Assembly: GCF_002119665.1 (NCBI RefSeq)
Contig: NZ_CP021111.1
Location: forward strand, 3,534,001 to 3,598,000
Direction of reading: 5' to 3'
Source of the DNA: Bordetella genomosp. 13
Lineage (GTDB): Bacteria > Pseudomonadota > Gammaproteobacteria > Burkholderiales > Burkholderiaceae_B
Length of the DNA: 64,000 bases
In this document: in pieces, positions 28,318 through 39,457 of the stretch
Position numbering within the stretch: position 1 is the first letter of the stretch
Layout: every line of letters begins with the position of its first letter
Position numbers and translations under genes: made by a program
The notes under the pieces: model-generated
Databases searched by the model: none
Told to the model about the DNA's origin: nothing
What the model saw: only the letters and a program-made list of their open reading frames with translations

Positions 28318-29640
28318 TCACGAGCCGACGAGGCTCGCATATACGTCGAAATAGCCCGGGAACGTCTTGCTGACGCAGCCCGGATCCAGAATGCGCACCG
28401 CCGCCGGCCCGAAGGCCGCCAGCGAGAAGCACATCGCCATCCGGTGGTCGTCCCAGGTGCCGATGTGTGCGTCGCGCCACTGGCCGGCCGCCGGCGGCGT
28501 GATGCGCAGCCAATCCGGCCCCGACTCGACCTGCGCGCCGAGCTTGGCCAGCTCGGTGTGCATGGCGTGGATGCGGTCGGTCTCCTTGACCCGCCAGCTG
28601 CCGATGTTGCGCAGCCGGCACGGGCCGTCGGCGTACAAGGCGAGCGCGGCCGCCGTCATGGCGGCGTCCGGAATGAGGTTGAAGTCTTCGTCGAAGGCGC
28701 GCAGGCGCTCGCCGCGCGCCACCCGCACGCCGCTGGACTGCAGCCAGCCGGGTCCCGCCTCGATGGTAACGCCCATGGCGCGCAAGGTGTCCGCGAACGC
28801 CACGTCGCCCTGGATGCTGTCGACCCCCACGCCCGTGACCCGCAGCGGGCCGCCGCCGATGGCGCCCAGCGCCAGGAAGTACGAGGCGGTCGAGGCGTCG
28901 CCCTCGACCAGGATGCTGCCCGGGCTGCGGTACGCGGCGTCGGCCGGCACGGTGAAACGCTGCCAGCCCTCGCGGCGCACGGCCACGCCGTAGCGCGCCA
29001 TCAGGTTCAGCGTGATCTCGATATAGGGCTTGGAGATGAGGTCGCCCACGACCTCGATGGCCACCTCGCGCCCGGCCGCACGCGCCAGCAGCGGCGAGGC
29101 CAGCAGCAGCGCTGTCAGGAACTGGCTGGAGACGCCGCCCTGCACGCGCACGGGCGCGTCGCCGCGCGGCGCGCCCGGGCCGATGCGCAGCGGCGGATAG
29201 CCGTCCTGCCCCAGGTAGTCGACCTGGGCGCCCAGGCCGCGCAAGGCGTCGACCAGGTCGCCGATGGGCCGCTCGTGCATGCGCGGCACGCCCGACAGGC
29301 GGTACTCGCCGCCCATCAGCGCCAGCGCCGCGGTGAGCGGCCGGAACGCGGTGCCCGCGTTGCCCAGGAACAGGTCGGCCTGGCTGGACGGGAACGGCGT
29401 GGCGCCGTGCACCGACACCCGCCCTGCCCCATGATCATCGACTTGCACGCCCAGCTGGCGCAGCGCGGCCAGCATGACGCGCGTGTCGTCGGAGTCGAGC
29501 AGGCCGGCGATTTCCGTGACGCCTTCGGCCAGCGCGGCCAGCAGCAGCACCCGGTTCGAGATGCTCTTGGAGCCCGGCAGGGCCACCTCGCCGCGCGCTT
29601 GCGCGACGTGCGGCAGGTCGAGATAGTCGGAGGCGTTCAA
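28318..29640 (-). CDS. aroA: 3-phosphoshikimate 1-carboxyvinyltransferase (EPSP synthase)
   Basis: A 440-residue enzyme of the shikimate pathway that joins phosphoenolpyruvate and shikimate-3-phosphate. Seen: [52 protein letters not shown], and [15 protein letters not shown] with KTFPGYF at the end. The LGNAG(T)AFRP motif is that of the glyphosate-sensitive class I form. 73 bases after tyrA. Confidence 0.95.
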   Translation of the reverse strand: MNASDYLDLPHVAQARGEVALPGSKSISNRVLLLAALAEGVTEIAGLLDSDDTRVMLAALRQLGVQVDDHGAGRVSVHGATPFPSSQADLFLGNAGTAFRPLTAALALMGGEYRLSGVPRMHERPIGDLVDALRGLGAQVDYLGQDGYPPLRIGPGAPRGDAPVRVQGGVSSQFLTALLLASPLLARAAGREVAIEVVGDLISKPYIEITLNLMARYGVAVRREGWQRFTVPADAAYRSPGSILVEGDASTASYFLALGAIGGGPLRVTGVGVDSIQGDVAFADTLRAMGVTIEAGPGWLQSSGVRVARGERLRAFDEDFNLIPDAAMTAAALALYADGPCRLRNIGSWRVKETDRIHAMHTELAKLGAQVESGPDWLRITPPAAGQWRDAHIGTWDDHRMAMCFSLAAFGPAAVRILDPGCVSKTFPGYFDVYASLVGS

Positions 29641-29713
29641 CGGTGTTCCCTCGTGTCGCTAGGCGGCGGCATGTCGCGCGGCGCGCCGTGTAAGGACGGC
29701 CTGGCGCAGGCGC

Positions 29714-30583
29714 TCATTGGGGTTCCTTGCGCCAGTTGCGGCGCGCGCTGGCGGCATGCTCGAGCATGTCGTGCAGGGTCGCGCCATCGCCCTGGCGCAA
29801 CGCGGCCTCGGCCTGGTCGAGCATAGTCCTCACTTCGGCCAGCTCGGCCAGCAGCGCGGGACGATTGGACAGGAAGATGTCACGCCACATCTCGGCCGAC
29901 CCGGCCGCGATGCGGGTGAAATCGCGAAAACCGCTGCCTGCCAGGGCCAGGCGCTGCGCCGCGTCGGGCGCGGCGGCCACCTGCGCCATGTATACGGCGG
30001 ACAGCAGATGCGGCATGTGGCTGACCGAGGCCAGCACGCGATCGTGCGTGTCGGCATCCATGTCGATGACGGCCGCCCCGCATGCCTGCCAGGCGGCGCG
30101 CACGGCATCCAATGCCTCGGGCGGGTTCTCGGGCAGCGGGGTCAGCACCACGGTGCGCCCCTGGTACAGCAGGGCATCGGCAGCCTCGGGACCGGTGCGT
30201 TCAGCCCCCGCGATGGGATGGCCCGGCACGAAGCACGACAGCCTGTCGCCCAGCGCGGCGCGCGCGGCCTCGACCACCTCTGCCTTGGTGCTGCCGGCAT
30301 CCGTCAGCACCGTGCCGGCGCGCAGGTGCGGCCGCATCCGCGCCAGCACCGCGCCCAGGCTGCCCACGGGCGTGGCCAGCATGATCATGTCGGCGCGCCG
30401 GGCGGCCTCTTCGGCGCTGACGGCCTCGTCTATCAGGCCCAGGTCGACGGCGCGCTGCAGCGACTGGGCATTGCGCCCCACGCCCAGCACCCGCCCCACC
30501 CGTCCGGCCCGGCGCAGCGCGGCGGCGAACGAGCCGCCGATCAGGCCTACGCCGACGACGGCCAGTACGGACGGCTGGCTCAT
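29714..30583 (-). CDS. tyrA: Prephenate dehydrogenase
   Basis: A 289-residue NAD(P)-dependent enzyme making 4-hydroxyphenylpyruvate for tyrosine (or acting on arogenate). Rossmann motif VVGVGLIGGSFAAALR; FVPGHPIAGAERTG binds the prephenate carboxylate; GSFRDFTRIA-type region near the C-terminus (GSGFRDFTRIAAGS). No chorismate mutase or ACT domain, so it is monofunctional; the mutase is in PheA. The start overlaps the hisC stop by 4 bases (ATGA). Confidence 0.93.
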   Translation of the reverse strand: MSQPSVLAVVGVGLIGGSFAAALRRAGRVGRVLGVGRNAQSLQRAVDLGLIDEAVSAEEAARRADMIMLATPVGSLGAVLARMRPHLRAGTVLTDAGSTKAEVVEAARAALGDRLSCFVPGHPIAGAERTGPEAADALLYQGRTVVLTPLPENPPEALDAVRAAWQACGAAVIDMDADTHDRVLASVSHMPHLLSAVYMAQVAAAPDAAQRLALAGSGFRDFTRIAAGSAEMWRDIFLSNRPALLAELAEVRTMLDQAEAALRQGDGATLHDMLEHAASARRNWRKEPQ

Positions 30584-31704
30584 CGCGCGGCGGGCAGTAC
30601 TTGCGCCAACGCCTCGAGGAAGCGCGTGTTCTCGGCGGGCAGGCCGATGGTGACGCGCAGCCATTCGGGCAGGCCGTCGCCGGCCACCGGGCGCACGATC
30701 ACGCCGCGCTTGAGCAGTTCGAGGTTGACGTGCGCGGCGTCGCCCACGCGCACCAGCACGAAGTTGCCGTAGCTGGGCACGTACTGCAGCCCCATGCGAT
30801 CGAACGCGTCGCACAGCTGGGCCTTGCCGGCCTTGTTGCCGGCGTACGCCTGTTCGATGAAGGCCGTGTCGGCCAGCGCCGCGATGGCGGCGGCCTGGGC
30901 CAGCGTGTTGACGTTGAACGGCTGGCGCACGCGGTTGAGCAGGTCGGTCAGGCGCGGTTGGGCCAGCGCGAAACCGACGCGCAGGCCCGCCAGGCCATAG
31001 GCCTTGGAGAATGTGCGCGACACGATCAGGTTGGGGAAACGGCGCACGAGCTCGGTGCTGTCGAAGCGCAGTTCGGGATCGAGGTATTCGTTGTAGGCCT
31101 CGTCCAGCACCACCGTGACGCGCTCGCCATGAGCGTCGCGCACGCGTTGCAGGAAGGCGTCGAGCTGCTGGCCGGTGACGAACGTGCCGGTGGGGTTGTT
31201 GGGATTGGCGATGAACAGCAGGCGCGTGTCGTCGGCGATGGCCTCGAACATGGCGTCCAGGTCATGGCCGTAGTCGCGCGCGGGCACCATGATGTGGCGC
31301 GCCCCGCGCGCCTGCGTGGCCAGCCGGTAGACCACGAACGCGTGCTGCGCATAGACCGTGGATGCGCCCGGCGACAGCAGCGCCGACGCCGCGATCTCGA
31401 GGATGTCGTTGGAACCGTTGCCCAGCGTGATCCAGTCCATGGGCACGCCGTAGCGCTTGGACAGCGCGGCCTTCAGGTCGAAGCCGTTGGCATCCGGGTA
31501 GCGCGCCAGCGCCTCGGCGGCGACGGCGATGGCGGCCCGGGCCGAGGCCGGCATGCCCAGCGGATTCTCGTTGGAGGCCAGCTTCACGATGCCGGCAGGA
31601 TCGAGCCCGAACTCGCGCGCCAGTTCCTCGATCGGCTTGCCTGCCTGGTACGGAGCGATGGCGCCGATGTGCGCGGGCGCGGCGAATGTCTTGTCGTTGC
31701 TCAT
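30580..31704 (-). CDS. hisC: Histidinol-phosphate / aromatic aminotransferase (HisC type)
   Basis: A 374-residue class II PLP aminotransferase. KLASNENPLG at the N-terminus, LFIANPNNPTGT and the PLP lysine in SRTFSKAYGLAGLRVG. Sequence type is HisC, but the gene sits between pheA and tyrA with 4-6 base spacing, not in a his operon. It probably performs, or also performs, the last transamination to phenylalanine and tyrosine, as for hisC2-type copies in related bacteria. Confidence 0.9.
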   Translation of the reverse strand: MSNDKTFAAPAHIGAIAPYQAGKPIEELAREFGLDPAGIVKLASNENPLGMPASARAAIAVAAEALARYPDANGFDLKAALSKRYGVPMDWITLGNGSNDILEIAASALLSPGASTVYAQHAFVVYRLATQARGARHIMVPARDYGHDLDAMFEAIADDTRLLFIANPNNPTGTFVTGQQLDAFLQRVRDAHGERVTVVLDEAYNEYLDPELRFDSTELVRRFPNLIVSRTFSKAYGLAGLRVGFALAQPRLTDLLNRVRQPFNVNTLAQAAAIAALADTAFIEQAYAGNKAGKAQLCDAFDRMGLQYVPSYGNFVLVRVGDAAHVNLELLKRGVIVRPVAGDGLPEWLRVTIGLPAENTRFLEALAQVLPAAR

Positions 31705-31710
31705 GGTGAC

Positions 31711-32805
31711 CTAAGCCTGTTGCGCCGGGTAAGACCCCAGCACCTTGAAGAATGCGACCTGGGACTGCAGCGTGGCCAGCGCCTGCGCCACCTGGGGATC
31801 GTCGCGATGCCCCTGAAGATCGATGTAGAAGTAGTACTCCCACTGGCCCGTGCGCGCCGGGCGCGACTCGAATCGCGTCATGGACACGCCGCTGGCGGCC
31901 AGCGGGGCCAGCATTTCGTACACGGCGCCCGCGCGATTGGGCACGGCCAGGATCAGGCTGGTCTTGTCGCGGCCGCTGGGACCGGGCTGCAGGGTGCCCA
32001 CGGCCACGAAGCGTGTGCGGTTCTGCGCGTCGTCCTGGATGCCGGCGGCGACCACCGAGAGGCCCCAGGGCTCGGCCGCGACTTCGCCGGCGATGGCCGC
32101 CACGGCGGGATTCTCGGCCGCCACGCGCGCGGCCTCGGAATTGCTGGCGGCCGCCACGCGTTCGAGGTCGGGGTAATTGCGGGTGAGCCATCCCTGGCAC
32201 TGCGCCAGCGCCTGCGGGTGCGCCGAAATGGTGGTGACGCCGTCCATGCCGCCGCTGCGGGTCATCAGGCAATGGCGGATCACCAGCGAGCGTTCGCCCA
32301 GGATCTTCAGCGGCGTGGCGAGCAGCAGGTCGAGGCTGCGGTTGACCGCCCCCTCGGTGGAGTTCTCGACCGGCACCATGCCCACGTCGGCCTGTCCCGC
32401 CTCGACGGCGCGGAACACCTCGTCGAACGAGGGACACGGCAACCGCTGCACGGAGTGTCCGAAATGGTCCAGCGCCGCCTGCTCGGAGAACGAGCCCTGC
32501 GGACCGAGGTAGGCGACCGTCATGCCGCGCTCGAGACCGCGGCAGGCCGACATGATCTCGGTCCAGACGGCGGCCACGCCCGCATTGGGAAACGGCCCGC
32601 GATTCTTCTGCTGCAGTCCGCGGATGACGGCAGCCTCGCGCTCGGGGCGCAGCACCGCGCCGTCGGCCTGCACTTCGTGCTTGACCTCGCCCACCGCCTG
32701 CGCCGTGCGGGCGCGCTCGGACAGCAGGTCGAGGATCTGCGCGTCGATGGCGTCGATGCGATCGCGCAGCGGGCGCAGCCTGGACTGCAGCGTATCGTCA
32801 TCCAT
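31711..32805 (-). CDS. pheA: Chorismate mutase / prephenate dehydratase (P-protein)
   Basis: A 364-residue bifunctional enzyme for phenylalanine synthesis. An N-terminal chorismate mutase of about 90 residues ([20 protein letters not shown]) is followed by the prephenate dehydratase domain ([36 protein letters not shown]) and a C-terminal ACT domain ([24 protein letters not shown]) for feedback control by phenylalanine. Overlaps the end of serC by 8 bases and hisC follows after 6. No leader peptide was seen before it. Confidence 0.95.
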   Translation of the reverse strand: MDDDTLQSRLRPLRDRIDAIDAQILDLLSERARTAQAVGEVKHEVQADGAVLRPEREAAVIRGLQQKNRGPFPNAGVAAVWTEIMSACRGLERGMTVAYLGPQGSFSEQAALDHFGHSVQRLPCPSFDEVFRAVEAGQADVGMVPVENSTEGAVNRSLDLLLATPLKILGERSLVIRHCLMTRSGGMDGVTTISAHPQALAQCQGWLTRNYPDLERVAAASNSEAARVAAENPAVAAIAGEVAAEPWGLSVVAAGIQDDAQNRTRFVAVGTLQPGPSGRDKTSLILAVPNRAGAVYEMLAPLAASGVSMTRFESRPARTGQWEYYFYIDLQGHRDDPQVAQALATLQSQVAFFKVLGSYPAQQA

Positions 32806-33928
32806 GAGTGCGCTCGAATTCCTTCAGGTACTCGACCAGCGCCCGCACGCCCTCGATGGGCATGGCGTTGTAGATGGACGCGCGCATGCCGCCCACGCTC
32901 TTGTGCCCCTTCAGCGCCATCAGGCCGGCCGCTTCGGCGCCGCGCAGGAAGGCGTCGTTGAGCGACTCGTCGCGCAGCACGAAGGGCACGTTCATGCGCG
33001 AGCGCACGGGGGCGTGCACCGGATTGCGATAGAAGGCGCTGCTGTCGAGATAGCCGTAAAGCAGTTCCGCCTTGGCCGCGTTGGCGGCTTCGATGCCGGG
33101 CACGCCGCCCTGCGCCTTGATCCACTTGAACACCAGCCCCGCCACGTAGATGGCGTAGGCCGGCGGCGTGTTGTAGCGCGAGTGCTCGGCCGCCACGTTG
33201 GCATAGTCGAAGGCCGACGGGCAGATGGGCAGCGCATGGCCCAGCAGGTCGCGCCGGGCGATGACCACAGTGGCGCCGGCCGGGCCGACGTTCTTCTGGG
33301 CGCCCGCGAACACCAGGCCGGCGCGCGTGACGTCGAGGCGCCGCGACAGGAAGTGCGAGGACGCGTCCACCACCAAGGGTACGTCGGGCGCCCCCAGCGC
33401 GGCCATGTCGGGCCACTGCACCGTTTCGACGCCGCCGATGGTCTCGTTGCTGCACAGGTGCAGATAGGCGGCATCCTTGCGGATCCGCCACGTGTCCGCG
33501 GGAGGCGACCACGTCCAGGCGCCCTGCGGCTTCCCGTCGATGTCGACGGCGGCGCCGCTGGTGGCGGCCACCTGCGCGTCGCCATAGCGGCCGGCCTCTT
33601 TGTGCGAGCGCACCGACCAGTGGCCGGTAAGCACGAAGTCGGCCGACGGCGTGCCGCGACGTCCCATCAGGTTCATCGGCACGATGGCGTTCTCGCCCAG
33701 GCCGCCACCCTGCATGAACATGATGGCGTAGTCGGACGGCAGGTCGAGCAGTTCGCGCAGGTCGGCCTCGGCCTCGTCGCAGATCTGGACGAAGTGCTTG
33801 CCGCGATGGCTCATCTCCATGACCGACATGCCGCTGCCGCGCCAGTCGAGCATCTCGGCCGCCGCCTGCTGCAGCACCGGTTCAGGCAAGGCGGAAGGAC
33901 CCGCCGAGAAATTCCATGGACGCGCCAT
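32798..33928 (-). CDS. serC: Phosphoserine aminotransferase
   Basis: A 376-residue PLP enzyme converting 3-phosphohydroxypyruvate to phosphoserine (also used in pyridoxal phosphate synthesis). [14 protein letters not shown] at the N-terminus, [14 protein letters not shown], the PLP lysine in [12 protein letters not shown], and [16 protein letters not shown] near the end. Six bases after gyrA and overlapping pheA. Confidence 0.96.
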   Translation of the reverse strand: MARPWNFSAGPSALPEPVLQQAAAEMLDWRGSGMSVMEMSHRGKHFVQICDEAEADLRELLDLPSDYAIMFMQGGGLGENAIVPMNLMGRRGTPSADFVLTGHWSVRSHKEAGRYGDAQVAATSGAAVDIDGKPQGAWTWSPPADTWRIRKDAAYLHLCSNETIGGVETVQWPDMAALGAPDVPLVVDASSHFLSRRLDVTRAGLVFAGAQKNVGPAGATVVIARRDLLGHALPICPSAFDYANVAAEHSRYNTPPAYAIYVAGLVFKWIKAQGGVPGIEAANAAKAELLYGYLDSSAFYRNPVHAPVRSRMNVPFVLRDESLNDAFLRGAEAAGLMALKGHKSVGGMRASIYNAMPIEGVRALVEYLKEFERTHG

Positions 33929-33934
33929 GTGTGC

Positions 33935-36616
33935 TTACTCCGTAGATCCGGTGGTTGGGGTGTCCCCGGCGTCGCCCTGCGGCTGCGCGCCGTTGTCGTT
34001 GTCGCCGTTGTCGGCCGCGCCTTCGCCGCCTTCGCCGTTGTCCTCGTCGGCATCGCTTTCGACCACGCGGCGCACGCCCGACAGGCTGCTGCCGTCATCC
34101 ACGCTGATCAGCGTGACGCCCTGGGTGGCGCGGCCCATTTCGCGGATTTCCGCCACGCGGGTGCGCACCAGCACGCCGCCGGTGGTGATGAGCATGATTT
34201 CGTCCGAAGGCATGACCAGCACGGCGCCCACCACCTTGCCGTTGCGCGACGAGGTCTGGATGGCGATCATGCCCTTGGTGCCGCGGCCGTGGCGCGTGTA
34301 CTCGGTGATGGAGGTGCGCTTGCCGTAGCCGTTCTCGGTGGCGGTCAGCACGCTCTGCGTTTCGTCGCCGGCCACCAGCAGCGAGATGACCGACTGGCTG
34401 TCCTCGAGCTGCATGCCGCGCACGCCGCGCGCGTTGCGGCCCATCGGGCGCACGTCGTTCTCGTCGAAGCGCACGGCCTTGCCGGCGTCGGAGAACAGCA
34501 TCACGTCGTGCTTGCCGTCGGTGAGGTCGGCGCCGATGAGATAGTCGCCCTCGTCCAGGTCGACCGCGATGATGCCGGCCTTGCGCGGGTTGGAGAAGTC
34601 GGACAGCGGCGTCTTCTTGACCGTGCCGCGCGAGGTGGCCATGAAGACGTAGTGGTCGTCGCTGAATTCCTTGACCGGCAGCACCACGTTGATCTTCTCG
34701 CCGTCGGCAAGCGGGAACATGTTGACGATGGGACGGCCGCGCGAACCGCGCGTGCCCGCCGGCACCTCCCAGACCTTGAGCCAGTACACGCGGCCGCGGT
34801 TGGAGAAGCACAGCAGGAAATCGTGCGTGTTGGCGATGAACAACTGGTCGATCCAGTCGTTCTCTTTCATGGCGGTGGCCTGCTTGCCGCGCCCGCCGCG
34901 CTTCTGCGCGCGGTATTCGGACAGCGGCTGGCTCTTGATGTAGCCGCTGTGGGACATGGTGACCACCATGTCCATCGGCGTGATCAGGTCTTCCGTGTCG
35001 ATGTCGGTGGCATTGACCTCGATCTCGGAGCGGCGCACGTCCTTGGCGCCGGTGGCGAACTCGGCCTTGATGGCCGACAGTTCGTCGCTGATGATGGTGG
35101 TGATGCGCTCGGGACGCGCCAGGATGTCCAGCAGGTCGGCGATGGTGTCCATGACCTCGCGGTATTCGCCGATGATCTTGTCCTGCTCCAGGCCGGTGAG
35201 GCGCTGCAGGCGCATGTTCAGGATTTCCTGCGCCTGCGTGTCCGACAGCCGGTACATGCCGTCGGCCTGCAGGCCGAATTCGGCGGCCAGGTCGTCGGGC
35301 CGATAGGCCGAGCGCCCGCCAGGCGTGCCGTCGTCGGCGCGCGCCAGCATTTCGCGCACCAGCGAGGAATCCCAGTTGCGCGCCATCAGTTCCTGGCGCG
35401 CCACGGGCGGAGTGGGCGCCGCCTTGATGATGGCGATGAAGTCGTCGATGTTGGCCAGCGCGACGGCCAGGCCTTCCAGCACGTGGCCGCGTTCGCGAGC
35501 CTTGCGCAGCTGGAACACGGTGCGGCGAGTGACCACTTCGCGGCGATGCTGCAGGAAGTAGTCGATCAGCTGCTTCAGGTTCAGCAGGCGGGGCTGGCCG
35601 TCGACCAGCGCCACCAGGTTCATGCCGAAGGTGTCCTGCAGCTGCGTGTTCTTGTACAGATTGTTGAGGACGACCTCGGGCACCTCGCCGCGCTTGAGCT
35701 CGATGACCAGGCGCATGCCGTCCTTGTCCGACTCGTCGCGGATGTCGGAGATGCCCTCGATCTTTTTCTCGTTGACCAGCTCGGCGATGCGTTCCTGCAG
35801 CGTCTTCTTGTTGACCTGGTAGGGAATGGCGTCGACCACGATGGCCTGCCGGTTGCCCTTTTCCATGTCCTCGAAGTGGGTCTTGGCGCGCATCACGACC
35901 CGGCCGCGGCCGGTGCGGTAGCCCTCGCGCACGCCGGACATGCCGTAGATGATGCCGCCGGTGGGGAAATCTGGCGCCGGGATCAGTTCGATGAGCTCAT
36001 CGACCGTGCACTGCGGGTTGCGCAGGCAGTACAGGCAGCCGTCCACCACCTCGGAGAGATTGTGCGGCGGGATGTTGGTGGCCATGCCGACGGCGATGCC
36101 CGAGCTGCCGTTGACCAGCAGGTTGGGCAGGCGCGAAGGCAGCAGGAGCGGTTCTTGCTCGCTGCCGTCGTAGTTGGGACCGAAGTCGACGGTCTCCTGG
36201 TCGATGTCGGCCAGCAGTTCGTGGGCGATCTTGGCCAGGCGGATTTCGGTGTAACGCATCGCCGCGGCGTTGTCGCCGTCGATCGAGCCGAAGTTGCCCT
36301 GGCCGTCGACCAGCATGTAGCGCATGGAGAAGTCCTGCGCCATGCGGACGATGGTGTCGTAGACCGACTGGTCGCCGTGCGGGTGGTACTTACCGATGAC
36401 GTCGCCGACGATACGGGCCGATTTCTTGTAGGCCCGGTTCCAGTCGTTGTTGAGCTCGTGCATGGCGTAGAGCACGCGCCGGTGCACGGGCTTGAGGCCA
36501 TCGCGCACATCGGGCAGGGCCCGCCCCACGATCACGCTCATGGCGTAATCGAGGTAACTGCGGCGCATCTCTTCTTCCAGCGATACCGGAAGCGTCTCCT
36601 TGGCAAAGGAATCCAT
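33935..36616 (-). CDS. gyrA: DNA gyrase subunit A
   Basis: An 893-residue type II topoisomerase subunit that cuts and rejoins DNA. The catalytic Tyr is Y122 (MRYTEIR); numbering matches E. coli exactly. The quinolone region reads [11 protein letters not shown], so position 83 is Gln and 87 Asp. The C-terminal DNA-wrapping domain has the GyrA box QKRGGRG, and the last ~45 residues are an acidic Glu/Asp/Asn-rich tail. First gene of the long minus-strand run; its promoter lies in 36617-36900. Confidence 0.97.
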   Translation of the reverse strand: MDSFAKETLPVSLEEEMRRSYLDYAMSVIVGRALPDVRDGLKPVHRRVLYAMHELNNDWNRAYKKSARIVGDVIGKYHPHGDQSVYDTIVRMAQDFSMRYMLVDGQGNFGSIDGDNAAAMRYTEIRLAKIAHELLADIDQETVDFGPNYDGSEQEPLLLPSRLPNLLVNGSSGIAVGMATNIPPHNLSEVVDGCLYCLRNPQCTVDELIELIPAPDFPTGGIIYGMSGVREGYRTGRGRVVMRAKTHFEDMEKGNRQAIVVDAIPYQVNKKTLQERIAELVNEKKIEGISDIRDESDKDGMRLVIELKRGEVPEVVLNNLYKNTQLQDTFGMNLVALVDGQPRLLNLKQLIDYFLQHRREVVTRRTVFQLRKARERGHVLEGLAVALANIDDFIAIIKAAPTPPVARQELMARNWDSSLVREMLARADDGTPGGRSAYRPDDLAAEFGLQADGMYRLSDTQAQEILNMRLQRLTGLEQDKIIGEYREVMDTIADLLDILARPERITTIISDELSAIKAEFATGAKDVRRSEIEVNATDIDTEDLITPMDMVVTMSHSGYIKSQPLSEYRAQKRGGRGKQATAMKENDWIDQLFIANTHDFLLCFSNRGRVYWLKVWEVPAGTRGSRGRPIVNMFPLADGEKINVVLPVKEFSDDHYVFMATSRGTVKKTPLSDFSNPRKAGIIAVDLDEGDYLIGADLTDGKHDVMLFSDAGKAVRFDENDVRPMGRNARGVRGMQLEDSQSVISLLVAGDETQSVLTATENGYGKRTSITEYTRHGRGTKGMIAIQTSSRNGKVVGAVLVMPSDEIMLITTGGVLVRTRVAEIREMGRATQGVTLISVDDGSSLSGVRRVVESDADEDNGEGGEGAADNGDNDNGAQPQGDAGDTPTTGSTE

Positions 36617-37007
36617 ATGTGGGGGCGACAGAATCGTGTAAGGGATGAACCCGGGCAGGGCAAACGGGAAATTTTATCATCCGGCGTCCAAAGGCCCTGC
36701 GGACGGGGGTTCCGGCAGCCGTCAAAACGCCCCCTTCAGGCGCAACATTTTGTCATTGCAGCCTTGTTGCCAAAAACCAACATGAACATCGCGCGGAGCA
36801 CAGAAATGCCGATATCCCGGGCGTTTGCGAGGGTCCAGGGGAGCCAAAGCCAAGCAAATGCCTTAAGATTGTTTCCAGCACGCAGGAGACCCAGCAGGCA
36901 GCTCCTTGAACCCGTTCTCGGTGTTGCTATACTGGCCCCGTTTTCCTGATATGCGGCGGGGGTCGCTGCGAGTCATCTATCCAGCTTCAAGCTCAACGAG
37001 GAGAAAC
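36617..37007. other. Divergent gyrA/ompA intergenic region
   Basis: About 390 bases without a gene. It must hold the gyrA promoter (minus) and the ompA promoter (plus); only the ompA one is clear (36906-36933). The part nearest gyrA is richer in A/T, around GATAAAATTT on the minus strand, a possible -10 region. Confidence 0.5.
36906..36933 (+). promoter_or_regulatory. Probable sigma-70 promoter of ompA
   Basis: TTGAAC, a 16-base spacer and TATACT, 75 bases before the ompA start. Both boxes are close to consensus, as expected for a very abundant outer-membrane protein. Confidence 0.7.
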
Positions 37008-37601
37008 ATGAACAAACCCTCCAAATTCGCTCTGGCGCTTGCCTTTGCCGCCGTTACGGCCTCGGGTGCAGCCTCCGCCCAAACCATCGACAACTGGCGC
37101 GGCGCGTTTGGCAACGTCTGGAAGAACGGCACCAACGAACTGTGCTGGCGCGATGCGTTCTGGACCCCGGCCACCGGTATCCCGGGCTGCGACGGCGTGC
37201 CCGTTGCCCAGGCTGCCCAACCGGCGCCCCCGCGTGCCCAGCCGACGGCTTCGAAGGTCGTCTTCAACGCTGACACGTTCTTCGACTTCGACAAGTCGAC
37301 GCTGAAGCCGGAAGGCCGCCAGCTGCTGGATCAAGTGGCTTCCCAGATCAACACGATCAATCTGGAAACCCTGATTGCCGTTGGCCACACCGACTCGATC
37401 GGCTCCGACGCCTACAACCAGAAGCTGTCCGAGCGCCGCGCCGCTTCGGTCAAGTCCTACCTGGTCAGCAAGGGCATCGACCCGAACCGTATCTACACGG
37501 AAGGCAAGGGCGAGAAGCAACCCGTGGCGTCGAACTCGACCCGCGAAGGCCGCGCCAAGAACCGCCGCGTGGAAATCGAAATCGTCGGTACCCGCCGCTA
37601 A
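37008..37601 (+). CDS. ompA: OmpA-family outer membrane protein (peptidoglycan-binding)
   Basis: A 197-residue precursor. Signal peptide ends ASAQ (about residue 25). A short region with two Cys (ELCW, PGCDGV) and a Pro/Ala linker is followed by the OmpA C-terminal domain: VVFNADTFFDFDKSTLKPEG, VGHTDSIGSDAYNQKLSERRA, NRRVEIEIVG, which binds peptidoglycan. There is no eight-strand beta-barrel domain, so this is a short Bordetella-type OmpA rather than the enteric type. GAGGAG ribosome site, strong promoter and terminator: an independent, highly expressed unit. Confidence 0.93.
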   Translation: MNKPSKFALALAFAAVTASGAASAQTIDNWRGAFGNVWKNGTNELCWRDAFWTPATGIPGCDGVPVAQAAQPAPPRAQPTASKVVFNADTFFDFDKSTLKPEGRQLLDQVASQINTINLETLIAVGHTDSIGSDAYNQKLSERRAASVKSYLVSKGIDPNRIYTEGKGEKQPVASNSTREGRAKNRRVEIEIVGTRR

Positions 37602-37629
37602 TCGATCACCGGCCTACAGCCGGTACAAT

Positions 37630-37660
37630 AAAGGGCCTCGCGTTGCGAGGCCCTTTTTTT
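37630..37660 (+). terminator. ompA terminator
   Basis: Perfect 12-bp stem AAAGGGCCTCGC / GCGAGGCCCTTT with a 3-base loop and a seven-T tail. Confidence 0.92.
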
Positions 37661-37715
37661 GCGCGTTCGCTTCGCTCCTTTCGCCCGCAACACGCTTTCC
37701 CTCCGGACGGCCGCC

Positions 37716-38435
37716 ATGACCACAGACACCTCCGCACGCCCCGTCAACGCCGACCAGGCCGAGCTGGACAAGTTCAGCGCCCTGGCCTCTCGCTGGTGGG
37801 ATCCGGAAAGCGAGTTCAAGCCGCTGCACGCCATCAACCCGCTGCGCCTGGGGTGGATACAGGAACAGTCCGGCAGTCTGGCGGGCAACCGCGTGCTTGA
37901 CGTCGGCTGCGGCGGGGGCATCCTGTCGGAAAGCATGGCAGTGGCCGGCGCGCAGGTAACCGGCATCGATCTGGCCGAAAAATCGCTGAAAGTGGCGCGA
38001 CTGCATGGCCTCGAATCCGGCGTACCGGTGGAATACCGCAAGGTGCCGGTGGAGGAACTGGCCGCAGAGCAGCCCGGGCAATACGACGTGGTCACGTGCA
38101 TGGAAATGCTCGAGCACGTGCCCAATCCGGCGTCCATCGTGCACGCATGCGCCACGCTGGCCAAGCCGGGCGGCTGGGTGTTCTTTTCCACCCTCAACCG
38201 CAACCCCAAGTCCTTCCTGTTTGCCATCATCGGCGCCGAATACGTACTGAACCTGCTGCCACGCGGCACGCACAGCTACGAACAGTTCATCAAGCCCAGC
38301 GAACTGGCCACAGCGGCGCGGCAAGCCGGCCTGGAAACCGTGCGTATGCGCGGCATGGAATACAACCCCATCACCAAGATCTATACGCTGTCGGACGACA
38401 CGTCGGTGAATTACCTGATGGCGACGCGCAAATGA
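37716..38435 (+). CDS. ubiG: Ubiquinone biosynthesis O-methyltransferase
   Basis: A 239-residue SAM enzyme performing both O-methylations of ubiquinone synthesis. SAM motif [24 protein letters not shown], and the family stretch [21 protein letters not shown] which includes the membrane-association region. [19 protein letters not shown] at the N-terminus is typical. Followed by gph after 70 bases, as in many proteobacteria. Confidence 0.94.
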   Translation: MTTDTSARPVNADQAELDKFSALASRWWDPESEFKPLHAINPLRLGWIQEQSGSLAGNRVLDVGCGGGILSESMAVAGAQVTGIDLAEKSLKVARLHGLESGVPVEYRKVPVEELAAEQPGQYDVVTCMEMLEHVPNPASIVHACATLAKPGGWVFFSTLNRNPKSFLFAIIGAEYVLNLLPRGTHSYEQFIKPSELATAARQAGLETVRMRGMEYNPITKIYTLSDDTSVNYLMATRK

Positions 38436-38505
38436 GCCCGCACGGCAGCCTGAAGGACCGACTCGTGATCGGCGGATACGCGCGCCACGCCGGGGGCGTC
38501 ACGCC

Positions 38506-39192
38506 ATGACGGCCCTGGTCCTGTTCGACTTCGACGGCACCCTGGCCGACACCGCGCCCGACCTGGCGGCGGCGGCCAATCGGCAGCGCACCCGGCAGGG
38601 CCTGGCTCCCCTGCCCTACGAAACCCTGCGGCCCGAGGCCTCTCACGGCGCGCGCGGCCTGCTGCGCGTAGCCCTCGGGCTCAAGCCGGAGGACCCGGGC
38701 TACGAGGCCGTGCGGCTACAGTTCCTGCAGGACTATGCCGAAGAGTCCACCGTGCACACCCGGCTGTTCCCGGGCATTGCCGAGCTGCTGCAGCGCATCC
38801 GCGGCCATGGCCTGTCGTGGGGCATCGTCACCAACAAGGTCACGCGGCTGGCCGTGCCCATCATCGAGCACCTGGGCCTGGCCCCGCACAGCGCCGCCAC
38901 CGTGTGCGGCGACACGGCCGAGCATCCCAAACCGCATCCTGCACCACTGCTGCTGGCCGCGCGCCAGGCCGGCGTCTCGCCCGAGCGCTGCGTCTACGTG
39001 GGCGACGACCTGCGCGACGTGCAGGCGGCGCACGCGGCCGGCATGCCGGCCGTGGCCGCCGCCTACGGGTACATCGGAATAGACGGCGATGCCACGGCGT
39101 GGCAGGCTGAAGCATGCGCCGATAGCGTCGAGGCCCTGTGGCCGGCCATCCGCGACCTGCTGCCGGCCGACGTACGGCAGACAATGGCCTGA
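38506..39192 (+). CDS. gph: Phosphoglycolate phosphatase (HAD family)
   Basis: A 228-residue haloacid-dehalogenase phosphatase that removes 2-phosphoglycolate. Motif I FDFDGTLADT with the nucleophile Asp10, motif II IVTNK, motif III with Lys in HPKPHP, and motif IV YVGDDLRDVQAA. The small helical cap lies between residues about 15 and 85. The gene after ubiG in this family is usually gph; a UbiG-linked phosphatase such as MupP cannot be excluded. Confidence 0.85.
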   Translation: MTALVLFDFDGTLADTAPDLAAAANRQRTRQGLAPLPYETLRPEASHGARGLLRVALGLKPEDPGYEAVRLQFLQDYAEESTVHTRLFPGIAELLQRIRGHGLSWGIVTNKVTRLAVPIIEHLGLAPHSAATVCGDTAEHPKPHPAPLLLAARQAGVSPERCVYVGDDLRDVQAAHAAGMPAVAAAYGYIGIDGDATAWQAEACADSVEALWPAIRDLLPADVRQTMA

Positions 39193-39457
39193 TTCGGGCG
39201 CGTCTGCAGGCCGGCGCTGCGGCCCTGCCGTCGTCCGGCGTGCCGGCGCCTCCCGCCCCCTTCTACGCCTTGCAATAGAGCGGCATTCGCCGCCATTGTC
39301 AGCGCCAGCCGAACACTGAAACCGGCTCGTCTCTCTTTATCGCCCTTTCCATGCCCCCTACAGTAGCAATCCTCGTGTGATTGCCTCTGCGGGGTGTCCC
39401 CTTTCTCACTCTGCCTTTCGATTCGCGGCCTTGCCGCCGCGATCGGTCCGTTTCGCC

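Noticed and set aside
29641..29713. Possible leader or attenuator between tyrA and aroA
   Set aside because: Only 73 bases, no hairpin with T-run and no Phe/Tyr-rich leader peptide.
32522..36949. Open frame of about 1475 codons on the plus strand
   Set aside because: It lies opposite gyrA, serC and pheA, which have clear homology. High GC leaves few stops in the antisense frame; the predicted protein has no domain and low complexity (His, Arg, Val, Gly rich).
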